A DNA stretch of 62,910 nucleotides from Deltaproteobacteria bacterium. GTDB taxonomy: Bacteria; Desulfobacterota; Desulfomonilia; UBA1062. The notes beneath the pieces are model-generated. The model had not been told where the DNA came from and searched no databases. It saw only the letters and a program-made list of their open reading frames with translations. The stretch's first letter is position 1. Each line of letters opens with the position of its first letter. The stretch is taken from contig JAHDKO010000078.1 of NCBI GenBank assembly GCA_018436855.1, forward strand, positions 1 to 62,910, given 5' to 3'. The position numbers and the translations under genes are program-made. Below, piece after piece: positions 1 through 8,911 of the stretch.

Positions 1-118
1 AATACATGTTCGATGAGTGTAAATCCAAACCCACATACAACTCTCGCATAAGACGCCTCCTCTTTTTTCTTTCTCAACGTCTTGTGCAATGGCTTGAGTT
101 TAACCTTTTAGATGATTA

Positions 119-165
119 TCAGGTCTCAACATATGACACAGGAAATGTCATATGTTGAGACCTGA
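119..165. repeat. 20-bp perfect inverted repeat
   Basis: Arms at 119-138 and 146-165 are exact reverse complements (TCAGGTCTCAACATATGACA) around the 7-nt spacer CAGGAAA. No T-run follows on either strand, so it is a poor intrinsic terminator. It lies about 95 bp beyond the 3' end of the endonuclease III gene. The motif resembles REP-like elements that accompany Y1/RAYT transposases in Desulfobacterota, but that link is from memory. No transposase is visible here. The rest of 1-260 holds no gene that I can support. Confidence 0.75.
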
Positions 166-260
166 CACCATGATGTGACCCCATGAGACCCACAAGCTGC
201 CGTGATCGGGAGGTAAAGGGGCTCCTACCTTGCGCCTTTCCCGGCATCCCCAGGCACGAT

Positions 261-938
261 CTACCGGTGCCCGGTCACCTTCACCTGGCGGCACATGGCC
301 AGAACCGGGCAGGTGCCGCACCTGGGAAGCCTGGACGTGCAGATGTTCTTGCCAAAGGGCACCAGCACCCGGTTGATCTCGCTCCAGTATTCGACCGGCA
401 GTATTTCCTCCAGGGCGTGCAGACTCTGCTCGGGCCTCGTGGTTTGAATATAGCCCCAGCGATTTGCGATGCGGTGCACGTGTGTGTCCACGGAGATGAG
501 GTTTTCCCCGCAGGCGACGGCCAGGACGAGGTTCGCACACTTGGACCCGACCCCGGGCAGCGACAGCAGCACTTCCCGCTCGCAGGGCAGCACGCCGTGG
601 TATTCATCCACGACCCTGCGGGCTGCCGCATGGATGCGAAGGGCCTTGACCTCGTGGAAGGAGCTGAGGCTGATGGCCTCTTCTATCAGCGTGGGGTCCA
701 GCCCGGCAACCTGTCCGGGTGTGCGGCCCAAGGCGAAGAGCCTCCGGGCGCAGACAAGGGCCGTTTCATCAAAGGTGCGCACCGAGATGATGCACGCCAT
801 GAGCTGCTCGAAGGCAGAGGCGTGCCCCTCTTCGGCAAGCTGGGTCAGGGCAGCCTTGGGGAAGGGCTGGACGGCTTGCCGGATGCGCTCCATCACCAGG
901 CGGATATCGAACGGACGCTTTTCTTCTCGACTGTGCAT
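261..938 (-). CDS. nth: Endonuclease III-like DNA glycosylase/AP lyase
   Basis: Base-excision-repair glycosylase of the HhH-GPD family, about 225 aa. The helix-hairpin-helix reads LPGVGSKCANLVL and carries the catalytic Lys. The following SVDTHVHRI supplies the catalytic Asp. A C-terminal C-x6-C-x2-C-x5-C motif (CTSRLPRCGTCPVLAMC) is the usual [4Fe-4S] loop. The frame is open for 28 codons further upstream, but that stretch has no family similarity, so the start is placed at the ATG at 936-938 (MHSREEK). No good Shine-Dalgarno was seen there, so the start is less sure than the function. The gene stands alone on the minus strand. Confidence 0.93.
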   Translation of the reverse strand: MHSREEKRPFDIRLVMERIRQAVQPFPKAALTQLAEEGHASAFEQLMACIISVRTFDETALVCARRLFALGRTPGQVAGLDPTLIEEAISLSSFHEVKALRIHAAARRVVDEYHGVLPCEREVLLSLPGVGSKCANLVLAVACGENLISVDTHVHRIANRWGYIQTTRPEQSLHALEEILPVEYWSEINRVLVPFGKNICTSRLPRCGTCPVLAMCRQVKVTGHR

Positions 939-1037
939 GGCGCTTGGGGAGAATCCCCGGGAAACGGGGCTCCTCTCTGATACAGTATAAGGGGATGCCG
1001 CCCGGACAACAGGAAGACACAAGCTCCGCAGGGAAGG

Positions 1038-1484
1038 TCACCGGTACCGGCAGAGGTCTTTTGTCTCCAGCAGATACGCCTCTGCACCGATCTCCTTCAT
1101 CCGAACGTTCATCGCGATCCACCGGTCTTTCGGATCGGGATCGAATACGGTCCTCTCACAGGGAAACTCTCCACACTGAAAGCAGAAGTCCACCCCGCGG
1201 GCACGGCAGCACTCCAGGACCCTGCAACCCGGGAAACGGCACTCCCCGCTCCTGCATCCTGCACAGGACGCCTCTGCGAAGAAATCCAGAAGCGCCCTGA
1301 ACTGGGGATAACCCCCGAACGTCGTCATAAAGCTCTTGAACCGCCCGGCATACCGGCCGAAAGCAGGGCCGAGCAGCTCCTGAAGCCTCCGGCTGTGTTT
1401 TACCATATCGCCGTCCGCATATGCCATGCACGCGCGGCAGTTGAGCCCGCAGGGAGCAGGGTTCTCGGGCGAGGCGGTGTTCAT
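1038..1484 (-). CDS. DUF3795-like cysteine-rich protein
   Basis: About 148 aa with cysteines spaced as in DUF3795 proteins: an N-terminal PCGLNCRACMAY cluster, a central CAGCRSGECRFPGCRVLECC cluster, then CFQCGEFPCE. The pattern suggests binding of zinc or an iron-sulfur cluster. No enzymatic motif was recognised and family members lack a firm function. The start at 1484 (MNTASPENP) was chosen over an upstream in-frame ATG because the family begins just before the CGLNC motif. It lies about 100 bp upstream of endonuclease III on the same strand; cotranscription is possible but unproven. Confidence 0.75.
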   Translation of the reverse strand: MNTASPENPAPCGLNCRACMAYADGDMVKHSRRLQELLGPAFGRYAGRFKSFMTTFGGYPQFRALLDFFAEASCAGCRSGECRFPGCRVLECCRARGVDFCFQCGEFPCERTVFDPDPKDRWIAMNVRMKEIGAEAYLLETKDLCRYR

Positions 1485-1607
1485 TCTATGCGAAGAGCAT
1501 GCGGGAGGCAAGAATCGACCGGCATATATCCGGTTGCCGGCATACCTGCCGCCGGGGCATCGAGCCTCGGCACATGCCCGTCTGGGGCGGCTCCGGGTGC
1601 TGCCGCT

Positions 1608-3851
1608 CTATTTGATCTGGAAGGTAGAGATGCCGTTCCAGTCCTCTGGCGGCGGGGTCATGCAGAGCTGCCGGATACGGTGAAGATAGAGGCGGTAGAG
1701 CGGGCAGGGGTTTTCGGCCTGGAGCCGCGTGATGATCTCGCGGGCGGCCGGGAAATCCTTCCGGGCATAATGGTCCAGGGCTTCCTCGAACTCCTCCACT
1801 TCCGCCCTCAGGGCGGGGTCGGGCTCGCCCTCGGCCAGGGGCTCGAAGATCTCGATGGGCACGGTCTTGCCCTTTACCTGTACCACGTCGATCTTCCGGC
1901 AGAAGAATTCGCCGTTCAATGCCTCGCGGGTGAACTGGGAGATGATGATCGGCGTGCCGTAGAACTTGTTGAGCCCTTCCAGGCGTGAGGCCAGGTTCAC
2001 GTTGTCGCCGAGAACGGTATACTCGAACCGGCGCTCGCTGCCGAAATTGCCCACGCTGGCAATGCCGGTGTTGATCCCGATGCCGATGTCTACACAGGGG
2101 ATTCCCTGCTTGCGCCATTTTTCCTTCAGGCTTTCCATGGTCTGCTTCATGCCCAGCGCGGCCCGGACCGCGTTGCGGGCATGGTACGGGTCGTCCAGGG
2201 GCGCCCCCCAGATGGCCACGATCGCATCGCCGATATACTTGTCCACCATGCCGTTGTTTGCCATGACGATATCGCTCATGGCCGTGAGATAGGTGTTCAT
2301 GAAGGAGCTGAGCTGCTTGGGATTCATTCCCTCCGCCAGGGTGGTGAAGTCGCGGATGTCGCTGAACAGGATGGAGAGATCCTTCTCTTCTCCGGCGAGG
2401 GTGAGCTTCTCGGGCCGCTTCATGATCTCGTTGACCACCACGGGCGAGACATAGCGGTTGAAGGCGTCGTGGATGAACTGCTTTCTGCGGTATTCAAAGA
2501 AATAGTTGAACAGCGTCACCACCAGGAAAACCACAATGAGGGTCGCGAGCGGGTAGGTGATGCCGACGAGCCTGCCTTTGAGAAAAAACAGGAAGTAGTT
2601 GCCGGCGATCACGGCCGCGAAACAGAGCAGGCCCGCCAGCCCCCCGGTGAGCGCGCTGGTATAGGCGAGCATGGCGCTCAGCAGGATGCCTCCTGCAATG
2701 ATGATGCTATAGGTGAGCCCGATCTCGGTGAAGATATCCGAGGTGAAGAGCGAGCCGGTCAGGATGTTGTCGATGATGGTCGCCTGAATCTCCACACCGG
2801 GGAAGATCCCGGTGAACGGGGTCGCGTGGAAGTCCAGCAGCCCCGACGCCGAGGTGCCGATGAGCACGTACCGGCCTCTGATTTTGTCAGCGTGGAGCCC
2901 CTTCATGACGTCCGAGGCACAGAGGTAGGGAAAGGTCTTCACCGGACCCAGGAAGTTGACCGTGACCTGCCCCCGGTCATCTCCCGGAATAAAGGCGTCT
3001 CCCACCGAGACCCCGAGGATCGCATTTTTGCCCGCGGTCTTCTGGCGCGATACGTGGATGGTCATCTCGTCCTCGCCCAGGGCCTCGCGAAACATCTCCA
3101 GGGCCAGGGAGGGGTAGGGCAGGCCGTCGAGCTCCATGAGCAGCGGGGTCTTGCGGACCATGCCCGAGGAGTCCGGGAATACGTTCAGAAACCCCTCGGT
3201 GGGAGCCTGGGCGATCTCTTCGATATTGAGGATCGCGCGGTAGCCCGAAAGGAGCAGCAGGTCATCGTACGCGGCAGTGCCGGGCGAGATCTTGATGGTG
3301 GACGACGGGAAAGGGCGCTCGGATGCGTTCTTCAGGCCGTCGTCTTCCAGCTGGAAGACATAGCCCAGTACCACCGGTGCTTTTGCCACGGTTCTGCCCA
3401 GGATGAGGTCGTGGTCGAGCTCGTCCTGGGAAACGATGTCCCGGAGGCTCTGCCCGAGCTCGATCCCCTTGCCGGAAAGGACGGAGGAAAGGGTATCCAT
3501 GTGCCCGGTGAGCGAGGTGCGGTCCTTTTCGGCGAACAAGATGTCGAAGCCGATGACCCGCGCCCCTGCATCATGAACCGACTCGACCAGCCGGGCCACC
3601 CTGTCGCGGGGCCAGGGCCACTGGCCCATGTCCTTAAGGCTCTTTTCGTCGATATCCACGATCACGATCTCTCCGGTAGTGCCGACCGGGCCTCGCCATC
3701 GGAACATGGCGCTGGTGATCTGATTGTCCAGGGATGAGAGCAGGGCGGGCTTGTTCAGGCCGAAGGAGTAGAAGAACAGACAGGATGCCAGGACCACCAG
3801 GCATCCCATCTTGAAGGGCGATGGCTTCAGGATGCGGATCAGCCGGTGCAT
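1608..3851 (-). CDS. CHASE2-domain class III adenylate/guanylate cyclase
   Basis: Membrane receptor cyclase, about 747 aa. An N-terminal membrane helix is followed by a roughly 370-residue extracytoplasmic CHASE2 sensor. Then come three closely spaced helices (around residues 375-455) and a C-terminal class III catalytic domain. Metal-binding aspartates lie in SILFSDIRDFT and KYIGDAIVAIWGAP. LGDNVNLASRLE carries the Asn/Arg transition-state region. It should make cAMP or cGMP in the cytoplasm in response to a periplasmic signal. The start at 3851 (MHRLIRILK) lies 19 bp after the FecR gene stop. Upstream in-frame codons overlap that gene and look like shadow coding. It is the last gene of the four-gene operon. 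Confidence 0.92.
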   Translation of the reverse strand: MHRLIRILKPSPFKMGCLVVLASCLFFYSFGLNKPALLSSLDNQITSAMFRWRGPVGTTGEIVIVDIDEKSLKDMGQWPWPRDRVARLVESVHDAGARVIGFDILFAEKDRTSLTGHMDTLSSVLSGKGIELGQSLRDIVSQDELDHDLILGRTVAKAPVVLGYVFQLEDDGLKNASERPFPSSTIKISPGTAAYDDLLLLSGYRAILNIEEIAQAPTEGFLNVFPDSSGMVRKTPLLMELDGLPYPSLALEMFREALGEDEMTIHVSRQKTAGKNAILGVSVGDAFIPGDDRGQVTVNFLGPVKTFPYLCASDVMKGLHADKIRGRYVLIGTSASGLLDFHATPFTGIFPGVEIQATIIDNILTGSLFTSDIFTEIGLTYSIIIAGGILLSAMLAYTSALTGGLAGLLCFAAVIAGNYFLFFLKGRLVGITYPLATLIVVFLVVTLFNYFFEYRRKQFIHDAFNRYVSPVVVNEIMKRPEKLTLAGEEKDLSILFSDIRDFTTLAEGMNPKQLSSFMNTYLTAMSDIVMANNGMVDKYIGDAIVAIWGAPLDDPYHARNAVRAALGMKQTMESLKEKWRKQGIPCVDIGIGINTGIASVGNFGSERRFEYTVLGDNVNLASRLEGLNKFYGTPIIISQFTREALNGEFFCRKIDVVQVKGKTVPIEIFEPLAEGEPDPALRAEVEEFEEALDHYARKDFPAAREIITRLQAENPCPLYRLYLHRIRQLCMTPPPEDWNGISTFQIK

Positions 3852-3870
3852 CACGGGACGGATCCGTTCA

Positions 3871-6741
3871 TCAGCGGTTCCCGCCGAAGATGCCGATGTA
3901 GCGGGTCCCGTCCATCTCCCGGGCATGGAAGTTCCCTCCCACCGCCTCGGCATTGGATCCGAAGAACGCCCCCTGGAGGGCACTGCTCACTGATCCCTGA
4001 ATGTTGGCGGAAAACCGCGATTCCGTCGTGCTGAGGTTCCCGTTTTCCAGATTCAGCTGGACCTCGTCGAAGTTGATGGCCCCAGACACGGGGTTCATGG
4101 AAGATGGGGAAAACTCGACCCGGATATTCGTGACCCCGTTATGCAGCCTGGTGAGAGCGCTTGCGGTATCGATTTTCACCCCCTGGGCCCTGCCGGTGTA
4201 CTCGCCCACGAATTCGCCGGTCGCCAGGTCCTGGAGAGCCGCAGACGGCGTGAGCTCGCCCGCGATCCACAAGGAGCCGGGCGAGTGGACATGGTAGTCG
4301 GCCCCGCTCGCGGGGTCTGTGTAGGCGATCTCCCAGTATCCCCAGGTGAAATAGTCGCTGAGCTGGTAATCCGGGTCCTCGGTGACTAGATAGTTGGCTC
4401 GGGGCTTGAGCCCCCCTGTTTCCATGGAGCTGGTGACACAGTCATCCCCGGTGTCGCCCAGCAGGGCCACGAAGTTGTCTTCCAGGATATAGGCCGAGCC
4501 GTGTGAAGATCCGATCTCGATGTAATCGAGATGCCGTTCGGAGGGCGAGATGATGTCGAATGCCGAGATCGTGCCGCTCACCGTGCCCGTGTCCTGGTCC
4601 AGGATGAGACGGAAGGCGTCAGGATCATCGTTCATGTAGATCCTGCGGTCTGTTTCCGGGTCGCTCATGTCTTCGGCGATTCCGGCGATAAAGCCCCGGA
4701 AGTTGCGGGTTCCTTTTGGCGATGTCTCGTCGATCCCCGGTTCGATCTGCCGGAATCCGGCGGCAACCAGCCGGGAGGTGCCGATGGCGGTCGTGCTGTC
4801 CGCCATGCCGGTGCCGATGTCGTAGTCATAACCGGCTCCCGTGAGCCCGAGCCCCTGGTAGTCCGAGCCATAGAACATACCGTCTCCGGTGCCCTCTATC
4901 CACGCCACCGGGTCCGTGGCCGGGTCATCGGGGTTCACGCCCCGGGGGCCGAATATGCGCACGTTGGTGAGGCGTTTGTTGTCCGGATCCACATCGGCGA
5001 AAAAGAACAGGCCGCTTTCCCGATCGTACAGGGAAGAGTCAGGGTCCTGCACGTCCGGGCCGTCCTTGTCAGAGAATATCATCCTGCCCAAAGCCTTGCG
5101 GTTGTGCCAGTTCACCTCCGTGAACATATCGGCATAGCCGAAATCCTTGCGGACATCGAGATCTTCGAATCCCAGAGCAGGGCCTGAGTATCCGGATATC
5201 CCGTCGGTGGGAAGGGCGGCGGTGCAGGCCGCTCCCAGAAACCCCAGCTCGCGGTAGTGATAGGTCTGCCCCTGGGTGAACGAGCCGTCGACGCCGAAGA
5301 TCGCGAATTCTCCTTTCGGGTCCGAGAAGACCGTCATGGAGAAGGATCGCGGGGCATCGAGCAGGGATATGGTCCGGGTAAAGAAAGTGGCCGACTCTTG
5401 AGGGTATGTGTACGTTGCCAGCGGGTTGTAGGGCTGCATGGAAAAGCCTATATCCTGGAACGTGCCGCCCTGCGCGGCAGGGTCCTCGCTCACCAGGCCG
5501 TTTGAAGATGTCGCCTGCATGCTGATATCGTATTGATACGAGTTGTTGATGTTCAGGAAATCATCGGGATCCACCAGGGTGCTCATATGGAAGCCGGTCA
5601 GCGCGATGGAGTTGGCTATGGGCAACTGTGAGGTGTCATCACTGCTGAACGGCTCCTGCCAGGTCTGGGTAACCTCGGTCAGGGTGCTTGAGACCGGAAC
5701 GGCGGCGGTCACGGGTTCAGATGCCGGGGCCGGGTTCGTTGACAGGGGGATGACCGGCTCGCCGGACACCCCGGATGAGGCCATGTCCAGTATTTCCCCG
5801 CTGTCAGACACCTCCGGGGAGGTGCCATCCGATAACGGCGATTCCTCGTCTGCAGCGGCCGGCCCGGATGTATCACCGGTTTCCGGATTCTCGTCTCCTG
5901 TGTCAGCGGCCCCGGTGTCCGTGGTTTCGTCCCCGGCGGCATCTGCCGTTTCACCGTCTGTCTCGGGCGATTCCTGTGCCCCTTCGTCTCCGGCTCCCTC
6001 ACCTGTTTCCTCGCCGGAGGATTCCGGATCTCCTTCTTCCCGGTCCTGCCGGTCATGTTCGTCTTCCTGCTCAAGTGGCGGGTCCCTGTCCTCTGATTCC
6101 TGCCCGCCGAGCGCCAGGTCCCGGTTCAGGTCGGAGAGGTCCTGCGCGCTGAAGCGCTTCGGCTTCTGCGGCGGCACACCCGCGGCCGGGATGCTGGTTC
6201 CGAACCCGGGGCGGGTGATGCTGACCGCGCCCGCGTCATTGGCGACATCGATGCCCCTGCCGCCTTCGAACACCACGGTGAGCCTTCCGCCGTCGACCCT
6301 GCCCGCATACATGGAACCCCGGATGCCGATGGTGGCGGCGGGAGTGACCGTGATGAAGCTCTGGGGGGCCTCCTTGGCGATGGCACCGCCCATGATCCGG
6401 AAGACTCCCTCCTTGACCCGGGTCTTCATGGCGCCGCTCTTGTCCTCTGCATCCCACACGTGCTCGACGACCACCATCTCGCTTGCCCTGCCCAGGCTGA
6501 CGATCGTGTTGTCGGTAAAGAGCACCTGGATTCTGCCCTGAGGGCCGGTCCTGATGGTGTCGCTCCGGTAGACCGGGCTCTTCATGACAAGCCCTCTCGC
6601 GTTTCCCCGGTTATCGACCGCCTCTGCCGTGCCGCGGACCGCAACCACCAGGGCCACGGGGTCTTCATTCTGCGCCAGGGCAGGGAGACCGCTCAAGGTG
6701 AATGCCGTCAAAGCCGCCAGGAGAAGGTGTGTTTTTCTCAT
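3871..6741 (-). CDS. FecR-domain protein with C-terminal TbpB-like barrel
   Basis: Exported protein of 956 aa. Residues 1-23 form a Sec signal peptide (cleavage after LPALA). A FecR domain follows (about 30-180) with the typical DTIRTGPQGRIQVLF and NTIVSLGRASEM stretches. About 120 residues rich in Asp, Glu, Gly, Ser and Thr (about 215-335) form a likely disordered linker, followed by a large beta-rich region. The last 100 residues resemble the TbpB/Slam-substrate barrel: FFGSNAEAVGGNFHA then a terminal YIGIFGGNR. There is no lipobox. It starts 12 bp after the Slam-like gene with a strong GGGGGG Shine-Dalgarno. The FecR assignment is firm. The TbpB-like barrel is read from motif pattern only. 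Confidence 0.85.
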   Translation of the reverse strand: MRKTHLLLAALTAFTLSGLPALAQNEDPVALVVAVRGTAEAVDNRGNARGLVMKSPVYRSDTIRTGPQGRIQVLFTDNTIVSLGRASEMVVVEHVWDAEDKSGAMKTRVKEGVFRIMGGAIAKEAPQSFITVTPAATIGIRGSMYAGRVDGGRLTVVFEGGRGIDVANDAGAVSITRPGFGTSIPAAGVPPQKPKRFSAQDLSDLNRDLALGGQESEDRDPPLEQEDEHDRQDREEGDPESSGEETGEGAGDEGAQESPETDGETADAAGDETTDTGAADTGDENPETGDTSGPAAADEESPLSDGTSPEVSDSGEILDMASSGVSGEPVIPLSTNPAPASEPVTAAVPVSSTLTEVTQTWQEPFSSDDTSQLPIANSIALTGFHMSTLVDPDDFLNINNSYQYDISMQATSSNGLVSEDPAAQGGTFQDIGFSMQPYNPLATYTYPQESATFFTRTISLLDAPRSFSMTVFSDPKGEFAIFGVDGSFTQGQTYHYRELGFLGAACTAALPTDGISGYSGPALGFEDLDVRKDFGYADMFTEVNWHNRKALGRMIFSDKDGPDVQDPDSSLYDRESGLFFFADVDPDNKRLTNVRIFGPRGVNPDDPATDPVAWIEGTGDGMFYGSDYQGLGLTGAGYDYDIGTGMADSTTAIGTSRLVAAGFRQIEPGIDETSPKGTRNFRGFIAGIAEDMSDPETDRRIYMNDDPDAFRLILDQDTGTVSGTISAFDIISPSERHLDYIEIGSSHGSAYILEDNFVALLGDTGDDCVTSSMETGGLKPRANYLVTEDPDYQLSDYFTWGYWEIAYTDPASGADYHVHSPGSLWIAGELTPSAALQDLATGEFVGEYTGRAQGVKIDTASALTRLHNGVTNIRVEFSPSSMNPVSGAINFDEVQLNLENGNLSTTESRFSANIQGSVSSALQGAFFGSNAEAVGGNFHAREMDGTRYIGIFGGNR

Positions 6742-6753
6742 CGTGATTCCCCC

Positions 6754-8136
6754 CTAGAATGCAAACGTGACACTCATCGAGGTTACGTTCTTGGTATAGG
6801 TGTAGAGGTCGATGTTGGAATCCGACCGGGTATGGGTGTATCCGATGTTCAGGATGATCGCCGCCCCCCGGGGCGCAGCCAGAGCAAAGGTCCTGGAAAG
6901 CCCCGCCGAAAGGTACTGCACGTCGTCGCTGCGTTTTTTGCCGAACAGGGGATAGATCTCGTCATAGTCCGTGCCCTGGTACCAGTAGCTTGCATACACT
7001 CCGAAAGCGAAGGGGAGGTCGACCTGGTAGCCGGCAATGCCGTTGATGCGGGTGTAGGCGTTCACGTCTTCTTCCGCGATCTCCCGCTCCCATCCGGCGC
7101 TGAAAGAGATACGGCCGATGTCGAGCGCGAATGCGGGAGAGAGCGTAAAGCTGAGATTGTGGGCATCCCGGTCGTCGAGCTCATCGTAGTTTTTCCTCCG
7201 GTACCGGGCGTCCGTGCTCAGCAGAATGCGGGGGGAGAGGATGAACGACAGGCTCGTGCCGCCGCCATAGGTTCTCAGATACTGGTCGTAGTCGAGATTC
7301 AGGTGATTCGCGAGCCCGTAGACGTCCCAGGCCATGTTCCCGTGCTCGATGCAGAAGCCTGCCTTGACGTCGAACAGGCTCAGGTCGAGATTCTCCGCGT
7401 CGCGATAGAGGGCGTTATAGTTCAGGGCCGAGAACTTCCAGCAGAGTGATCCGTCCAGGGGTTTGTAGAGATAGTTCAGGTGTGCCGTGCCGGTGGTGAT
7501 CTGATCACCCTGCGCATCGTCCACCGTAACAGGGAACACGTTGCCCAGCAGGTCGGTGATCTCGATGTTCGAGCTCGACGGCGCGGTGTTGACGTTATCG
7601 TCGAAATCGATGCCCAGCGAGACCCTGGCCGAGAAGAAATGCTCCTTTCCGGACGAACGGATGGCATCGAGGTATTTCTCGATATTGGTCCGGACCTGCC
7701 GGGGAGGGTCCGCGGCCATGACCTCCTCGAAATATCCTTTAGCCGTTTCAAGGGAGCCCAGGTGGAAGTAGCACCGTCCGATCTCCAGCTTGACGCGCAC
7801 CGCGTCGGGGCGAGCCATGAGCACCCGTTCGAACGCCATGACCGCGGCCTCGAAATCGCCTGCCTCGAAGGCCGCCCTGCCCAGGTTGAAATTGATCTCA
7901 GGATTTCCGGGATCGCTCAGGAACAGCCGGTGATATACCTGATACGCCTTGCCGAACTCGCCCCGGTCGAAGAGCTCTCTGGGGCTCGGGTCCCGGCCGG
8001 CGCCCTGCACGGGTTGCGGGATCAGGCACGCACCAACCAACAGCATGGCGGCGAGTATACCCAGGATGTTTCCTCGCATACGGCCCGATACCTTTCCGCG
8101 GGCCCTCATGTGCGCGGATGTTTTTCTCGATGGCAT
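6754..8136 (-). CDS. Slam-like (DUF560) TPR/outer-membrane beta-barrel protein
   Basis: About 460 aa. The N-terminal hydrophobic signal ends near PVQGAG. TPR repeats occupy about 50-150 (for example NPEINFNLGRAAFEAGDFEA). The rest is a predicted outer-membrane beta-barrel with alternating aromatic strands, the GIDFDDNVN segment typical of DUF560, and a terminal Phe (SVTFAF). This is the layout of Slam, which moves TbpB-like proteins across the outer membrane. The next gene encodes such a protein, so it is the obvious candidate substrate (inference). The start at 8136 has GAGGGGG 7 nt upstream, which makes it better than the ATG at 8220. A possible VGAC lipobox lies in the signal but is weak. 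Confidence 0.82.
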   Translation of the reverse strand: MPSRKTSAHMRARGKVSGRMRGNILGILAAMLLVGACLIPQPVQGAGRDPSPRELFDRGEFGKAYQVYHRLFLSDPGNPEINFNLGRAAFEAGDFEAAVMAFERVLMARPDAVRVKLEIGRCYFHLGSLETAKGYFEEVMAADPPRQVRTNIEKYLDAIRSSGKEHFFSARVSLGIDFDDNVNTAPSSSNIEITDLLGNVFPVTVDDAQGDQITTGTAHLNYLYKPLDGSLCWKFSALNYNALYRDAENLDLSLFDVKAGFCIEHGNMAWDVYGLANHLNLDYDQYLRTYGGGTSLSFILSPRILLSTDARYRRKNYDELDDRDAHNLSFTLSPAFALDIGRISFSAGWEREIAEEDVNAYTRINGIAGYQVDLPFAFGVYASYWYQGTDYDEIYPLFGKKRSDDVQYLSAGLSRTFALAAPRGAAIILNIGYTHTRSDSNIDLYTYTKNVTSMSVTFAF

Positions 8137-8236
8137 TCTTTCCCCCTCGTTACCCCTCTTAAGGATAGACATCGTCATCAGGGGGACTTTTTTTAAGTTT
8201 TTTTCGAGTTCTTTTTTCAATCGGGCTCATCACGGG

Positions 8237-8731
8237 TCAGTTTCCGCCCATGAGCTCCATCTCCTGCTTCAGCCGCGAGAGCTCGCCGCTGGTCTGACGC
8301 AGCCGGTGGGCGAGTATTTCCGAGAGCAGGCGGAAGTAGACCGCCTCGAACTCCTGGCGCTCCCGGGCCTCGAGCCGGTCTATGATCGAGCCGTCTATGG
8401 CCAGGCACGTGGTTTCGCTCAGGGCGAAGATCGATGCGGACCGTGCCTCCCCGTCTATCACGGCAAGCTCTCCGAATGTCCCGCCGTGGGCGTCGAGACG
8501 GGCGATCTCTTCTTCGTTCTTGACCACCTTGACCTCGCCCGCAAGGATCACGTAGAGCCAGCTGTCGTATTCTCCCTCACGGGTGATCACCTCGCCCGGG
8601 CTGTACCGGCGCATTTTGCTCAGTTCGAGGATCTTCCGCAGGAACCTGTCTTCGTAGGAGCGGAGAAAGGGGATCTTCTTGACGGTATCAAGGAGATCTT
8701 CTCTCCCCGTGAGATACTGGGTTTCGAGCAT
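8237..8731 (-). CDS. Cyclic nucleotide-binding domain protein
   Basis: A 164-aa CAP_ED-family protein. Its phosphate-binding cassette is intact: GTFGELAVIDGEARSASIFA carries the Glu and Arg that hold the cyclic nucleotide. After the domain there is only a predicted helical tail (residues about 125-164) and no helix-turn-helix, so it is not a full Crp-type DNA-binding regulator. A GGAGG Shine-Dalgarno precedes the ATG at 8731. It is the first gene of an operon whose last gene is a nucleotidyl cyclase, which suggests that this protein is the local cNMP effector (inference). The 100-bp gap to the next gene contains no other feature. Confidence 0.9.
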   Translation of the reverse strand: MLETQYLTGREDLLDTVKKIPFLRSYEDRFLRKILELSKMRRYSPGEVITREGEYDSWLYVILAGEVKVVKNEEEIARLDAHGGTFGELAVIDGEARSASIFALSETTCLAIDGSIIDRLEARERQEFEAVYFRLLSEILAHRLRQTSGELSRLKQEMELMGGN

Positions 8732-8752
8732 GCAGTCCTCCGATTCTCATGC

Positions 8753-8771
8753 TGCAGATTGACGATCTGCA
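8753..8771. promoter_or_regulatory. Inverted repeat upstream of cNMP/FecR operon
   Basis: A perfect 7-5-7 inverted repeat, TGCAGAT then TGACG then ATCTGCA, lies 22 bp upstream of the first start codon of the operon. Its symmetry and place suit an operator or a 5'-UTR hairpin. It does not match the Crp consensus TGTGA-N6-TCACA. No clear promoter boxes were identified beside it. Confidence 0.35.
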
Positions 8772-8911
8772 TATGGTTTCGGCAATCCGGACGATCAAAC
8801 TTGAACGGTATCCGCACCTTCTTTCTTAAAAGGGGAGGTGCGCCCCCGGAGGAAAAAAGACTGGATGCGGCCTTTTTTGGCGACGGATGTTCCCTGTTTC
8901 CCGGAAGAGGC

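Noticed and set aside
2181-3737. 518-codon plus-strand open frame
   Set aside because: Lies wholly antisense to the CHASE2 cyclase, with no domain, low-complexity composition and no ribosome site; a GC-driven shadow.
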